A program made the position numbers and the translations under genes. 64,000 bases of DNA from Stenocarpella maydis. Lineage: Eukaryota; Ascomycota; Sordariomycetes; Diaporthales; Diaporthaceae. Of the stretch, positions 21,893-33,063 are shown in pieces. Location: NCBI GenBank assembly GCA_002270565.1, contig NQMI01000077.1, positions 62,001 through 126,000 on the forward strand, read 5' to 3'. Position 1 is the first letter of the stretch, and every line of letters starts with the position of its first letter. The notes under the pieces were generated by a model that saw only the letters and a list, made by a program, of their open reading frames with translations, made no database searches and was not told the DNA's origin.

Positions 21893-23209
21893 GATGAGCT
21901 CGTATGTTATTGACCCTTCGGGTTGTCCCTGGAAGTGGTTCTGGCAGTAGATGGTACCGGACAGACTATCCGGAGACGTAACTGATAATTGGTCCGTCAG
22001 TAGCCCCCAGGGTTGTTCCCGCTGGCGGCACGGGAAAGGGTGAGATGTCTCTCGCTTCTTCCTTGTCCTGGGCGCAAGGGCACAGCGCGCCAGTGGTGTT
22101 TTCAGGCGCGATCCGAAGTGACGGTCAATAAGGTCGCGCCGTCTAGCTTGTCAGGATGAGTGAGGTAGGCAGGGTGGATGGGGGTTTCGGTGGTTGTCGT
22201 GTCGTGTCGTGGGCAAAGAGCTTGGCGGGTGCAGACGGGGAAGACGGGGCTTTCTCGCAGCTTGGAGGTGGCAAGATAGAAGTGGCTCTCGCTTGGTGAT
22301 GGGATTGGGCTGTCTTATCCCGTGCAGAGCTGATCGGCGGCGCCTCGTGTTCACGAGGAATTCCAGGAAGCTGGAGGAACTAATGATGCAGTAGACAAGG
22401 CTGCGGATCCATCTCACCCAGCTCTCATGGCTGCAGTCTAGTCCCGTGCGGGTGGACTGCCACAGCAGCTGCATCAGATCAGCAAAGGCAGTGCGAGGGG
22501 GAAAGCGCTGGCGGGTTGGATGAGTGGAGAAGGCCTGCACGGGCGAGCCGCGCAGGTGCAGCTTGGCGTTTTGCGCCCGCGCCTGCGCCCGCCAGAGCTG
22601 CTGCCGATCTCAACCTCGGAGCCTCTCCTGACCCTGCAAGGTGCCGTCTATTGTGTTTCGTCGCAGTCGTGTCGGTGCCGACTTCCAGACTTGATCCTCC
22701 GACGGTCGATATCCTACCCGGTGCAGCCAGCTTCCGTGAGGGCTGCTTTTGCCCGCCGACTGAGACATGCCAGGCCGTACTAATCTCTGCCTGCCGCTTC
22801 CCGAGTACTGATGTAGTGGCATTTCGCATTCCCCAGCCGGTCGCTGCTCGTCTACCTCTCCGACAGTATGCTGTTCTCATACTTATTGAGTATACGTGCA
22901 ACACCACTCCAGACTACCGTCTCTTGTCAAACACCCGCCCCTCGCCTGTGGGGACCTTACCGTCTGGGAGGACTCAAAGGTAGCTGGATCATGCCGTGCT
23001 GCGAGATGCACGACTGTCGCCCTGGGCGAACAGTGGCGGGGTGGTTCACATCAAAGACATTGTCGGAAGACGATGTGCTCACCCCGTCCATTGGCCCTGC
23101 ACCATCTACTCGTGGATGAGTTCCAATTCCGGACATCGAAGGCTGACAACTGACTGTTGTTGTGAATATCAAGAGTCCTAGGTGGACACCCAAGAACCGA
23201 CCATTGCTC
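21893..23209. other. Intergenic region
   Basis: The upstream region of the glutaredoxin gene, then GC-rich sequence with overlapping open frames on both strands and no family resemblance. No gene is supported. Confidence 0.55.
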
Positions 23210-23830
23210 ATGACTCCTACTAATACTGGAAACTCCAAGCCCGCTACATCCTACGTTGTGCACCTTGAGGAACCCATTGGCTTCTCCGAGCGCGATGAGC
23301 TCGCAGGCGCCATCACAAAGGTTCATATATAAGCCTGTCCGCCGGCCCCTCTCTCTTTGCCAACGTCAGATTCGAAGATGCGTCCAATCGCATCACTACG
23401 TAGGTTGTAAACGTGTAAGTCGGCCAATAGTAATACGTCTCCTGCCTTATCGCTTCATAATCAAGCAGCCAAGGGTGATGGCCGCCACCGGCCAGATGTG
23501 GTCCAGCACTAGCATTTCCAAAATTCTGTCGCACAGAAACTTGTCAATGCCATCCAAGCCCATGTCCACTCCGGCCCTTCACGGATGCGCGCCTTGTACA
23601 ATGAGCTCTGCTACCAGCTCCGCGGTGCCTGGGAACCGGTCCTGCCGACGACGCCGCTCGACAACGTCTCGGCCCATGTTTCTCTCGTTGCTGGCGAGGA
23701 AAAGGGTTCCTCTGACCGGAAGCGGGTCAGGACGTTGAGTGGGTGGGAGAGAACATGGCCGAGTTTGGGTCAAGAGGACTGGGCGTCAGACACGTACCAA
23801 CAGAACTTGGTAACTAGTGTCCAGGAGCGA
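23210..23830 (+). pseudogene. Decayed tautomerase-like gene (tentative family)
   Basis: An ATG at 23210 opens a 40-codon frame containing EEPIGFSERDELAGAITKVH, which ends at TAA 23330-23332. The protein then continues in another frame with PSLFANVRFEDASN and is interrupted by TAG. After about 100 bp it resumes with VAQKLVNAIQAHV...RALYNEL...QLRGAWEPVLP, and after a further indel and a TGA with PEAGQDVEWVGENMAEF. The order and spacing recall small fungal proteins of the tautomerase/oxalocrotonate fold, in which a helix precedes an F-V/A-V-R-F strand. The family call comes from memory of the pattern only. Several frameshifts and two or three stops make a functional product unlikely. It lies next to the AT-rich boundary. 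Confidence 0.5.
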
Positions 23831-24540
23831 AGGTTGGTTTTGAATCTGGTCGTCTGAGTGATGAGGTAAGACATTCGCATCCATATAAACAGAGGATAAA
23901 CTAGTACATTATTCACGCCATAGTGAATCGGGGTATGTCGCTCATCCCAAAACAGTATACCCAAGGCCGATTTGCTAGGTGATGAGTATGTAGGAATTGG
24001 TGTCGGGCGACTACCCTCCGTTTTGGCAGGTTTGAATATCACACATGCAAATGAATATGGATGTTGGTAGCACACGCTGTTGAAACAACATTTTGGTCCC
24101 CCAGTCAATACGCAACGTCAATGCAAGTCCCCCGCGCTCAAAGATGGCGATTGAGGCATGAAGTATATCAAATGTAGATGTCGCGGCAAAATATAAGACC
24201 ACCAGGAGCACTTGAGCTTATTTAATTTGAAAAGATGGTCCGAGGGTCTCAGTCTCACTGTGTGGTAGACGTAATGACTATTATATTTGGTCACAGTCTT
24301 GTCTTTACTAATTCCTCTTTCCCTTCTGGGCGCCTGTTATTTCATCAACCTGTGTTCCGTTTAGTTTACGAAGCTCTGATATATACTTCAGAGTTTCTGT
24401 AGCAATAGTAGTGGGCAGCTACCAGCCAATAGGCCAGTATAATGCTGACCATAATAACTGACTATAGGCACTATAGCCACGTGACCCACGAACACATATA
24501 TAGACCCCTACTAGCTATACGGGCTACGCCCACAATAGTA
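23831..24540. other. Transition zone into the first AT-rich block
   Basis: Base composition falls gradually toward A+T and no gene is supported. A fairly sharp change occurs after about 24540, where nearly all G and C are lost. Confidence 0.55.
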
Positions 24541-26003
24541 CAACCTCCTCCATAGCAAATTTTACTACAAATACTACAACCCATATTTATATTATAATAT
24601 ATAACTCATTTAATACTAACTAATAATTATAAGGGTAACTATAAATTAATAAAATTAAAAAAACAAACTTTTTACTACTTAAATAATAACTATATTAATA
24701 ATTAAGAATATTATTTACTAAAGTATAGCTATCTTTAGTAATACCTTTACTACTTATTATAAGATAAGAAAGGCTTTATATATATAATGCTATACTTTAT
24801 TCTTAACTTTATATATATATATTATACTTTAAGTATTGTTAGAATAATAGTTATGAAATATAAAGTTATATAATACTATTAATTTATTATTTATTTTTAG
24901 AGATAATACTACAGCTATTATTACTTTAGTCATTACTTTAGTAATTACTCTAGTATTAATTATATTTACCTAAAGTTAATTTACTTATAAGTAACTTTAC
25001 TTTATAATACTAATAAGTTACTGTTATTTACTTATTGGTCTTTATTTAATGATATACTTTTCTATTAATTAATATTTTTAGTCCTTATTACTTCTTATTT
25101 TATTACTTATTGAGCTACTTATATAAAGAGATAAGAAGTAAAATTATTAAGTATAACTTACTTATATATAAATTATAAAACCTTAGCTTTATTAATATCT
25201 TAAATATAATTAAAAATACTTTACTTAAAACGAATTACATTAAATAAGCCCTTGACTTTATATTATAAAATATAAATTTACTTAATTCAGATTTATATAA
25301 AAATATATATATTAATACTTAAATTTAGTTATATTATTAAATTTATATAAAGCTATTTAAATAAGGAAATATTTTGTAAGAACTTTTTAAATAAATAAAA
25401 GAAATATTTAAAGTATATAATTATTATATTATTATTATTCTTTAAGAAAATACGTAAATATAAAGAAATCTTTTCTTAGAATAATACTAATAATATAAGG
25501 TACTGAGAAGTAGCTAGGACTACGAAGGAGCTAGGACCAGGAAGTAGCTAGTTTTCAGCGAATTCATTAACTTTAGGCTACCCTAGCACCTGCCTGGGGC
25601 CAAATAAATAATAAAAGTTAGCACTAATTAGTACTAATTATACTTAATTCCTTAAATCTAATTGATTTTATAAATTTAAAGTAGTTAGGATAGGTATAGT
25701 ATTAGTCTAAAGAAAGTAACTTTTAGTAAGGAAAATATACTTTATATTTAATAATACTAACTAACTGTATAAAAAAGATAACTCTTTAGGCTAATACTAA
25801 ACTATTATAGGTATAAAAAATAAAATCTATCATATAAAAGCTGGCCTCTTTTTTTTACNTTATTATTTAAATAAAATAAGTTATCTTTATAATTTTCATT
25901 ATTATTATTATCTATCTTTCATTTTAAAAAGATATTCTGTAACTAAAGGTAGCTAGAATAATAATAATATTAAAAGCTATATAAAGCCTAAATATAATCT
26001 ATA
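24541..26003. other. RIP-degraded AT-rich DNA
   Basis: Very high A+T with TA-rich words and stops in all frames, as expected of RIP. Slightly GC-richer text at about 25498-25720 recurs in inverted orientation near 35211-35430 and 35834-35880. One N is at 25859. No gene is present. Confidence 0.8.
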
Positions 26004-26008
26004 TAAGT

Positions 26009-26602
26009 TGTTAAACGGAACCGCTCAGCAGGGCGTTGGTACTCCGTGCAAGGAGTTACCCTAGACTTCGTTGTAAGGAGTTACCCTAGACTTTCTAGCA
26101 AGGAGTTACCCTAGACTTGCGAGTCAGGCGATTTTCGCTAAGTACGCCCAGTGCGTGCGTGACGCAAGATGAGTTTGGTGGCCGTGAGTCGATTATTTTG
26201 GCCTGCATTTGCACCTTAATTCAGACCTCTGCATTACCCTTATTTCTTACCCAAAAAGTATATGACTTAGTGCATTGGATAGCCTGATTTCTGAAGTTTG
26301 TATGTACTTAATTTGGGCATTGCTAGGGCTGTGGTTGGCTAGTTGTTTGGAACCAAAGATGGTGTGTTGGAAGGGCGAATTTTCCGGCATTTGCAAATTT
26401 GCACCAGAGCCTACCGCAGCGTGCCCAGGGGTGAGACGACGTCGGAGGGTATATAAGGAGGGCTTACAGAAGCCCAACTTAATTCAATACAAAGTTGTCC
26501 AGACCATTGTCAATCGTCCCAATTCGCCTCAGAGCACCACACTGCGACCCTGCCGAAACACACGCTGAACTGAATGCTATTCTATAGCACAAATTCATCA
26601 GA
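26009..26602 (+). mobile_element. LTR-like element, copy 1 (solo LTR candidate)
   Basis: A 594-bp unit beginning TGTTAAACGGAACCGCTCAG and ending TTCATCAGA, flanked by the 5-bp duplication TAAGT (26004-26008 and 26603-26607). It is much less AT-rich than its surroundings. It carries three copies of a ~20-bp repeat (AAGGAGTTACCCTAGACTT) near the 5' end and a TATATAAGG box near 26449, as expected of an LTR promoter. A second copy lies at 59367-59918 in the same orientation. A 5-bp duplication, TATA box and no coding capacity fit a solo LTR; the lack of a canonical CA end is a reservation. The open frame inside (26275-26568) is promoter text and not a gene. Confidence 0.8.
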
Positions 26603-26608
26603 TAAGTA

Positions 26609-26855
26609 TATAAGGTTAGTGGAAGCAAAGGTAAAGTAATAGGGCTAGTATGCCTATATAGGGCAATAGTAGTTAAATTGAACCTAAGGAGCCTCTCCTT
26701 TCTCTCCAGGCCCTCGCTTCTTAATAGCTACTATATAATAGCATAGGAGGGCTAGTATTTAATAAGGCCTGATAAGGGCCCATATAGTCATTTAATTACC
26801 CACAGCAAGCCTAATTCTAAGCCTCCTAACACAAATAGTATAATAGGTCCTAATA
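26609..26855. repeat. Left LTR of the outer element
   Basis: 247 bp, aligned end to end with 32812-33058 and differing mainly by C/T and A/G changes. It is preceded by the AAGTA target duplication. Its left end lies only 6 bp beyond the LTR-like element at 26009-26602. Confidence 0.85.
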
Positions 26856-27360
26856 GATTGCCCCCCCTTCCTTAGGACTTATCTTAAGTCCTTATTACTT
26901 TATGATTATTACTTCCTAGTTACTGCTTTATAGCTTCTTTTCTATTTTATTATATCCGTAGCCCTCCTATTACTTTATTACCCTTGCTGCTTTATAATTA
27001 CTAACCTATAGCTGCTTTATAATTATTACTGCTTTATTATATCTATAGCCCCTTTTATTACTTTATTATCCTTATTACTTTATAATTACTGCCTTATAGC
27101 TACTTTATTACTCTTACTACTTTATAGTTACTAACCTATAGCTGCTTTATAATTACCACTACTTTATTATATTTATAGCTTCTTTTATTACTTTATTGCC
27201 TTAACTGCTTTATAATTACTACCTTAGAGCTGCTTTATAGTTATTACTACTTTATTATATTTATAGCCCCTTTTACAACTTTATTACCCTTACTACTTCA
27301 TAGTTACTACCTTATAATCGCTGCTTTATAGCACTTGCTGCCTCTTAATATTTATAGCCC

Positions 27361-27493
27361 CTACTACTTTATAGCCCCTACTACTTTATAGCCCTTACTA
27401 CTTTATAGCCCTTACTACTTTATAGCCCTTACTACTTTATAGCCCTTACTACTTTATAGTCCTTACTACTTTATAGCCCTTACTACTTTATAG
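27361..27493. repeat. 17-bp minisatellite, about 7.8 units
   Basis: Successive 17-bp units of the form YTACTACTTTATAGCCC, nearly identical to one another, inside the outer LTR element. More degenerate versions of the same word fill much of 26880-27600. Confidence 0.92.
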
Positions 27494-27609
27494 TTGCTAC
27501 CTTATAGTTATTATATTATAGTTACTACCTTTTAATTACTACTTTATAGCTTTATAGTACTTGCTGCCTCTTTATATTTATAGCCCTTATTACTTTATAA
27601 TTACTATTT

Positions 27610-28082
27610 TGTTATGAACGAACACAATAGTAACCCAGGATCCAGGGTAACCAAGAACAACTGCCATGATGCAACCCCGCAGATACAAGATAACGAGATA
27701 TATTAGGGCAGGGTTAGGGTTAGAATACTACCGACTAAGGTAGACTAATGAGACCGCTAGCAATCCTAATAACTCTAGGATGGACTGATAAAGTTATTAA
27801 TGGTCTATATAGTCCATTACTAAAGATAAATAAAGAGTTGGAATATATAAGAATATAGTTATTACTATAATAAATAGCTTTTATAGAATAGACTCTTCAG
27901 TCATTAATCTAAGTATTCAGTCTTACTAACTAGATAGCCTTATAGCTTATAATTATACCCTCTTCATAAATAGTATCTTTATATACTATAACTTAGTTGT
28001 ATACTACCTTTATGCCGCTCTACTAATATAAACCCTATAGGTTATCTACTAAACCCTATAAAGGTTTGGTATAATTATAATA
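27610..28082 (+). repeat. 5' LTR of the nested chromovirus
   Basis: 473 bp, paired with 31308-31780. Differences are chiefly C/T and G/A, such as CAC versus TAT within the first 20 bases. It contains two TTAGGG words near 27705-27722, too few to be telomeric. Confidence 0.9.
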
Positions 28083-30101
28083 TTTTAATAACTCTTATTT
28101 AGAATAGCTATATATATAACTAATTAAGCAATATAGAAGATATAATATTAATTACCTCCTTTAATAATGGATAGGCCTAGGCTATAAGTACCTAGGAGAT
28201 AGCCTTATAAATTAGACTCCTCTAGCAGAAAATTAACTATCTCTATATAGTTTAGCAAGCTAAGGCTTATAAGATAAATAAGCCCAGCCCCTATAAGGGA
28301 GATAAAGGAACCCTCTAGGGACTCTTTACTTAATGCTATGCTTACTTTTACTATTATAAACTTTAGTTTAAAACTAATTATAATAAGATTATTTTTATAG
28401 GATATCAACTTAAAAGAAACGCCCTTACTTAGTTTAAACCCACTCTTAGAGATTCTTTGGAAAATAATAAAATGAATTAGGATAATAATATTAAAGCTAT
28501 CTTTAGGAAATATAATAATTTTAAATAAGCCTTAAAGGATGCCTTTAGTAACCTAAATAAGGAATAAATTACTAAATAATAACTTATATAACTCAGATAG
28601 TAAGGCTTAGCTTCTAAATATACTACCTACTTTAAATAACTTATTATCTATACTAATTAGGGACATAAAGTGCTTATAAGTTAGTTTTATAAAGGACTTA
28701 AAGAAGATATTAAAGATAAGCTTTCTAAAGTAGATAGGCTTAATGAATTTATAAAATATATTACTATAGCTATATATATTGATAACCAACTATTTAAATA
28801 ATAATGAAAGCATTAGCATAAGAATCCTAGCAACTAATAGAAGCCCTAATACCAACCTAATAATAAAAGGAAATATTACTATAAGGGTAATTTCTATAGC
28901 AATTATCAATAATGAGAAGGAACTGCTTATAGTACTGATTCAGGACCTATAAAACTTGATGCAATATAATAATGCCTTAATAATAGCTAGAAGTATTATA
29001 ATTACAGGAAGTAAGGATATTTCTCTAAGGAATGCTACAAACCCAGGAAACAACTATAGAGACTCATCCTAGAAGAATAATAATAGGTTAATATAACTAT
29101 ATACTATAAATAGCTCAAATAATATAGCTATTTACTTAATAAGGAATGCCCGGTATACCCAGAAGGCAAGATACCTTATATTTATTAACCCAACCTTTAT
29201 ATACAATATCTAATCTACCCTAATGAGAATAAATCTAAGTATCTAGATAACCTACTACCTATTCTCAAGAAAGCAGCAGATGCTAAACCTAAGTATAGAA
29301 CCCTTAACTAGACCTCTTAATTTAATAACTAGTGCTTCCTATACCTTTTAGAGAAAGAAGCCTCTAAATAGTTCCCTAAATAACCTTAATAAGAAAGATA
29401 ATTAGCTATAGGAAGATAAGGACTACTATATAAAATAGTAATAGATAATAGCTAAAGAAATAATAAAGACCCTATATAAGAAAATAATAAATATAGAAAC
29501 CCTAATGAAAATCCTAAGGAATACCTAGAAAAGTACTAACATATTATACCTAGTACTAGTATAACTAGGATTACTATTATAGGGATACTCCTAGCATAGG
29601 CTATAAAGGAACTATACTAGACTCCTAGTAAAGAAACTAGAAATAAGGCCTATCTCTAGCTATAGCACCCTAAGCATGCTGAGATCTTATAGATCTTATG
29701 TATTTAGTATACTTGTTATATTTACTTTTAAGAAAAAGCTACCTAATCTTTCTTTCCTAAAAAGTTCTACTTAAAACCTATTATAAGAACTTATAAGAAC
29801 TTTAAACTTAGGTATTACAAAATTATTATTTATAATAAAATTAAGGCTTATATAATTATTGAACTTAATAGGGAGCTATTGATTAAATGCCTATAAGGAC
29901 TTAATGGAGTATGAGTTTGTAAGTTAACTAAATACTTTATCTACCTAGATGAGAAACTCCTTCTCTAGTATAAGGAAATAGAATAGAAAAGCAATTAGTA
30001 ATAGTAATGCCTAATATATAAATAACCAAGATAAGGAAAAGATAATAATTGCTTATAGAAGAATAATAGTTGATTATAGACTATTAGTCCCTATATATAA
30101 C

Positions 30102-30126
30102 NNNNNNNNNNNNNNNNNNNNNNNNN
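30102..30126. other. Run of 25 N within the nested chromovirus
   Basis: An assembly gap where the pol genes would be expected. The real distance between the flanking bases is unknown. Confidence 0.95.
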
Positions 30127-31307
30127 ATATTAAAACTAAATAACCTAGTAATAAACTTAACTATAAGAAAATCAGCTCCTTCAGAATTTTAGAGAAACTC
30201 TTAGATACTAATTATAGACTTTTATTACCTTAGGAAATCAGATAATACCTGATGTTTGCATTTTACTATTAGAACTAGCATTATAGATTGTAAAGCTTAA
30301 AATATAAATTAAAACTATTAATAAATATAATAAGGAATATAAAATAAAAATCATTATTAACTCAAGATAATACTAAGGAATAATAGAGTACCTTATCAAA
30401 TGGAAAGGCTATAATGTAAGTAAGAATACATGGGAACCAGGGGAAAACCTAATGCACTGCAAAAACTAACTAAGATAATTCCACACCCAATCTGCTATAG
30501 AACAACCTCATGCAACCAACAAGAATCCACTAGACCTACCAAATAACCCAAGAAACTTAACCAATTAGAACTTTAAATACTAGACAAGCCACCTATAGGT
30601 ATATTTCCTTCACTACTAATATCTAGCAGCTTTAACCAATTAGTATTCTTATCCACCATTATACTCCAATCAAAAACCCCTACCTTACCCGCAGAATGCA
30701 ACTACACCTCCTATACTACCATTCTACTAGCCTCCTTTATAGAGTTATAATATATAACCTTAGCAGATTACTTAGCATTTCATATATACTTAGTCTTAGC
30801 CTCTTTCTTTTCCTTATAATCAAACTCATCTAAATTCAATAAACTATAATAAATAGCTTATAATATCCTCTTATGTTATATATACTTCTGCTTATATAAA
30901 TAAAGGAGCTTCTCCTTTAACTCCTTAATCTCATCTTTTAGTTTTTAATGCTAGGCTGAGATATATAGAAGGTCCTTTAAATTGTTAAGCTCTAGGACAT
31001 TATACTTTTACTGCTGCTGCTAAATGCAATTAGCATAATAATTGGAAACCTTCTCTAAAACTTTATAAGACTTAAGCCCTTATACCTTATAGAAAGAATA
31101 AGCTTGCATTATAATAGCGTCCTATAAGATAGTAAATAATAAGGAATCACGCTATTTAAGATTCTTGGAATAATGAAGTAACTTGGAAACCTGAGAATCC
31201 TTAACTCTAAATAATATAATGAATTAGAAAGGTATAATAGTAAGTATGAATGAGTAAAGGAAACTTATAAAATACTTTTAAGGATAAAAGTATAAAAAGA
31301 GAGATAT

Positions 31308-31780
31308 TATTATAAACTAATATAATGGTAACTTAAGATTTAGGGTAATTAAGAATAACTACTATAATGCAACCCTATAGATATAAGATAATAAGATATA
31401 TTAGGGTAGGGTTAGAGTTAGAACCCTACTGATTAGGGTGGACTAACAGGACCGCTAGTGATCCTAATAACTCTAGGGTGGACTGATAAAGTTATTAATA
31501 GTTTATATAGTCTATTACTAAGGATAAATAAAGAGTTAGAATATATAAGGATATAATTATTACTATAATAGATAGCTTTTATAGAATAAACTCTTTAGTT
31601 ATCAATCTAAGTATTTAGTCTTACTAACTAAATAGCCTTATAGCTTATAATTATACCCTCTTTATGAATAGTTTTTTCATATACTGCAACTCAGTCGCGT
31701 GCTGCTTCTGCACCGCTCTGCTAATATAAACCCTATAGGTTATCTATTAAACCCTATAAAGGTTTGGTGTGATCATAATA
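31308..31780 (+). repeat. 3' LTR of the nested chromovirus
   Basis: 473 bp, the same length as the 5' LTR. It keeps some C and G positions that the 5' copy has lost, for example GTGTGATCATAATA against GTATAATTATAATA at the 3' end. Confidence 0.9.
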
Positions 31781-32811
31781 TACTTTATAGCATTTACCCC
31801 CCCTTCTTATAGCCTTACCCTAAGGCTCTACTTCTTTAATGCACTTATACTATATTATTATTATATATTCTTTCTTAATATACCTACTCAGTATTAAAAA
31901 AGAAAATTTCTATATTACTTTATAATCCTACTTAATACTTAAAAAGATCTAGGCTTAAAATCTTTAAAGTATAATATTTATACTTCTTCTATACTACTCC
32001 TTTTAGACACTCCTTTAATAATATTATTATTAAATATAAAAATAGCTAGCTTTCTTTATTAAGGAATATAAGATGCTAAGCATATAAAGCTTAATAGGAT
32101 TTATACTTACTATTATATAATAATATAGCCTCTTAAAGTTTAAAGCTTTTAATAAGTAGAATATACTGTAGTGCCCTTTAAAAAGTCTTCCTAGCTCTTG
32201 CTATTAAAAAGGACCCTTAAGTATATACCTTAATGTTAAGTAAGTACTAGTAACCTAATAATCCTAGCAACTATATAGCATTATTATAACTCTTCCTCCA
32301 GGCTCCTTACTTCTTAAGTATCTTATAAACCCCCTCTTAAGGCTTATAAAGCATCTAATATAAAGGTATCTTATAAACCCTTCCTTAAAGCTTATAAGGC
32401 ATCTTATAAATATTTATCTTATATGAAACTCTTTTACTTTTACTCTCTTTCTTATAGGGCTTAATAGCTTATTTATTACTTACTTACTGCTTTCATATTA
32501 CTTCTTTATAGCTTCTTTATAACTATAGCTTCCTTATAGTTGCAGCTTCCTTATAGTTGCAGCTTCCTTATAGTTGCAGCTTCTTTATAGCTTTTCTCTA
32601 ATTATGGCTTTTTTATAACTAATAGTTATAGTGCTTCTGCAGCTTCTTTATAGCTCCTTTATGACTAATAATTATAATGCTTTTATGGCTTTCTTATAGC
32701 TTTCTGTAGTTATAGCTTCTTTATACCTCCTTTATAGCTTCCTTATAGCTTCCTTGCCTTAGTAATAAGGCCTTATTAATTTACGTCTTATATAGGAGTA
32801 GAGGTTTAATT

Positions 32812-33058
32812 TATAAGGATAGTGGAAATAAAGGTAGAGTAATAGGGCTAGTATGCCTATATAGGGCAATAGTAGTTAAATTAAGCCTAAGGAGCCTCTC
32901 CTTTCTCTCCAGGCCCTCGCTCCTCAATAGCTACTATATAGTGGTATAGGAGGGCTAGTATCTGATAAGGCCCGATAAGGGCCTATATAGTCATTTGATT
33001 GCCTATAGCAAGCCTGTTTCCAAGCCCCCTGTCACTAGTAGCACAATAGGCCCTAATA
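32812..33058. repeat. Right LTR of the outer element
   Basis: 247-bp partner of 26609-26855, followed directly by the AAGTA target duplication. It is less RIP-mutated than the left copy (for example GGCCCGATAAGGGCC against GGCCTGATAAGGGCC). Confidence 0.85.
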
Positions 33059-33063
33059 AAGTA

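Larger units (their letters stand above)
27610..31780 (+). mobile_element. RIP-inactivated Ty3/gypsy chromovirus nested in the outer element
   Basis: Two LTRs of exactly 473 bp (27610-28082 and 31308-31780) bound a 4171-bp unit. The ends TGTTATGA and TCATAATA (3' LTR) are inverted matches apart from one C-to-T change. The flanks TATTT (27605-27609) and TACTT (31781-31785) differ by one such change, so they are a 5-bp target duplication. A purine-rich tract precedes the 3' LTR (31281-31306). Plus-strand traces include a gag-like segment near 28690-28800, a zinc knuckle at 28991-29040 in which metal-binding Cys and His codons read Tyr, and a C-terminal chromodomain with LIKWKGY and TWEPGENL at 30386-30470. 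Only about 1.4 kb separates knuckle and chromodomain, too little for protease, RT, RNase H and integrase. An N run (30102-30126) sits in that interval, so pol is deleted or lost in assembly. Confidence 0.9.
26609..33058. mobile_element. Outer LTR element, apparently non-coding, interrupted by a chromovirus
   Basis: Two 247-bp direct repeats (26609-26855 and 32812-33058) bound the unit. The flanks AAGTA (26604-26608) and AAGTA (33059-33063) match exactly, so this was one insertion. The repeats begin TATAAGG and end CCTAATA, near inverted matches that would read TG...CA before C-to-T decay. After removing the nested element (27610-31780), about 2.3 kb remain. The internal part (26856-27604 and 31786-32811) is a mass of degenerate 17-bp units based on CTTACTACTTTATAGCC and on TTCCTTATAGTTGCAG-like words, with no sign of gag or pol. 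That fits a non-autonomous TRIM/LARD-type element. RIP damage is heavy but uneven. Confidence 0.85.

Noticed and set aside
26275..26568. 98-codon open frame, repeated at 59596-59781, as a conserved small gene
   Set aside because: It lies inside the LTR-like element over its TATA box, and is shared only because the element is repeated.
27361..27493. CRISPR-like array
   Set aside because: The 17-bp units are contiguous without spacers and sit inside a fungal retroelement.
27705..27722. TTAGGG words as a telomeric tract
   Set aside because: Only two or three units, inside a retrotransposon LTR and partly present in the partner LTR.
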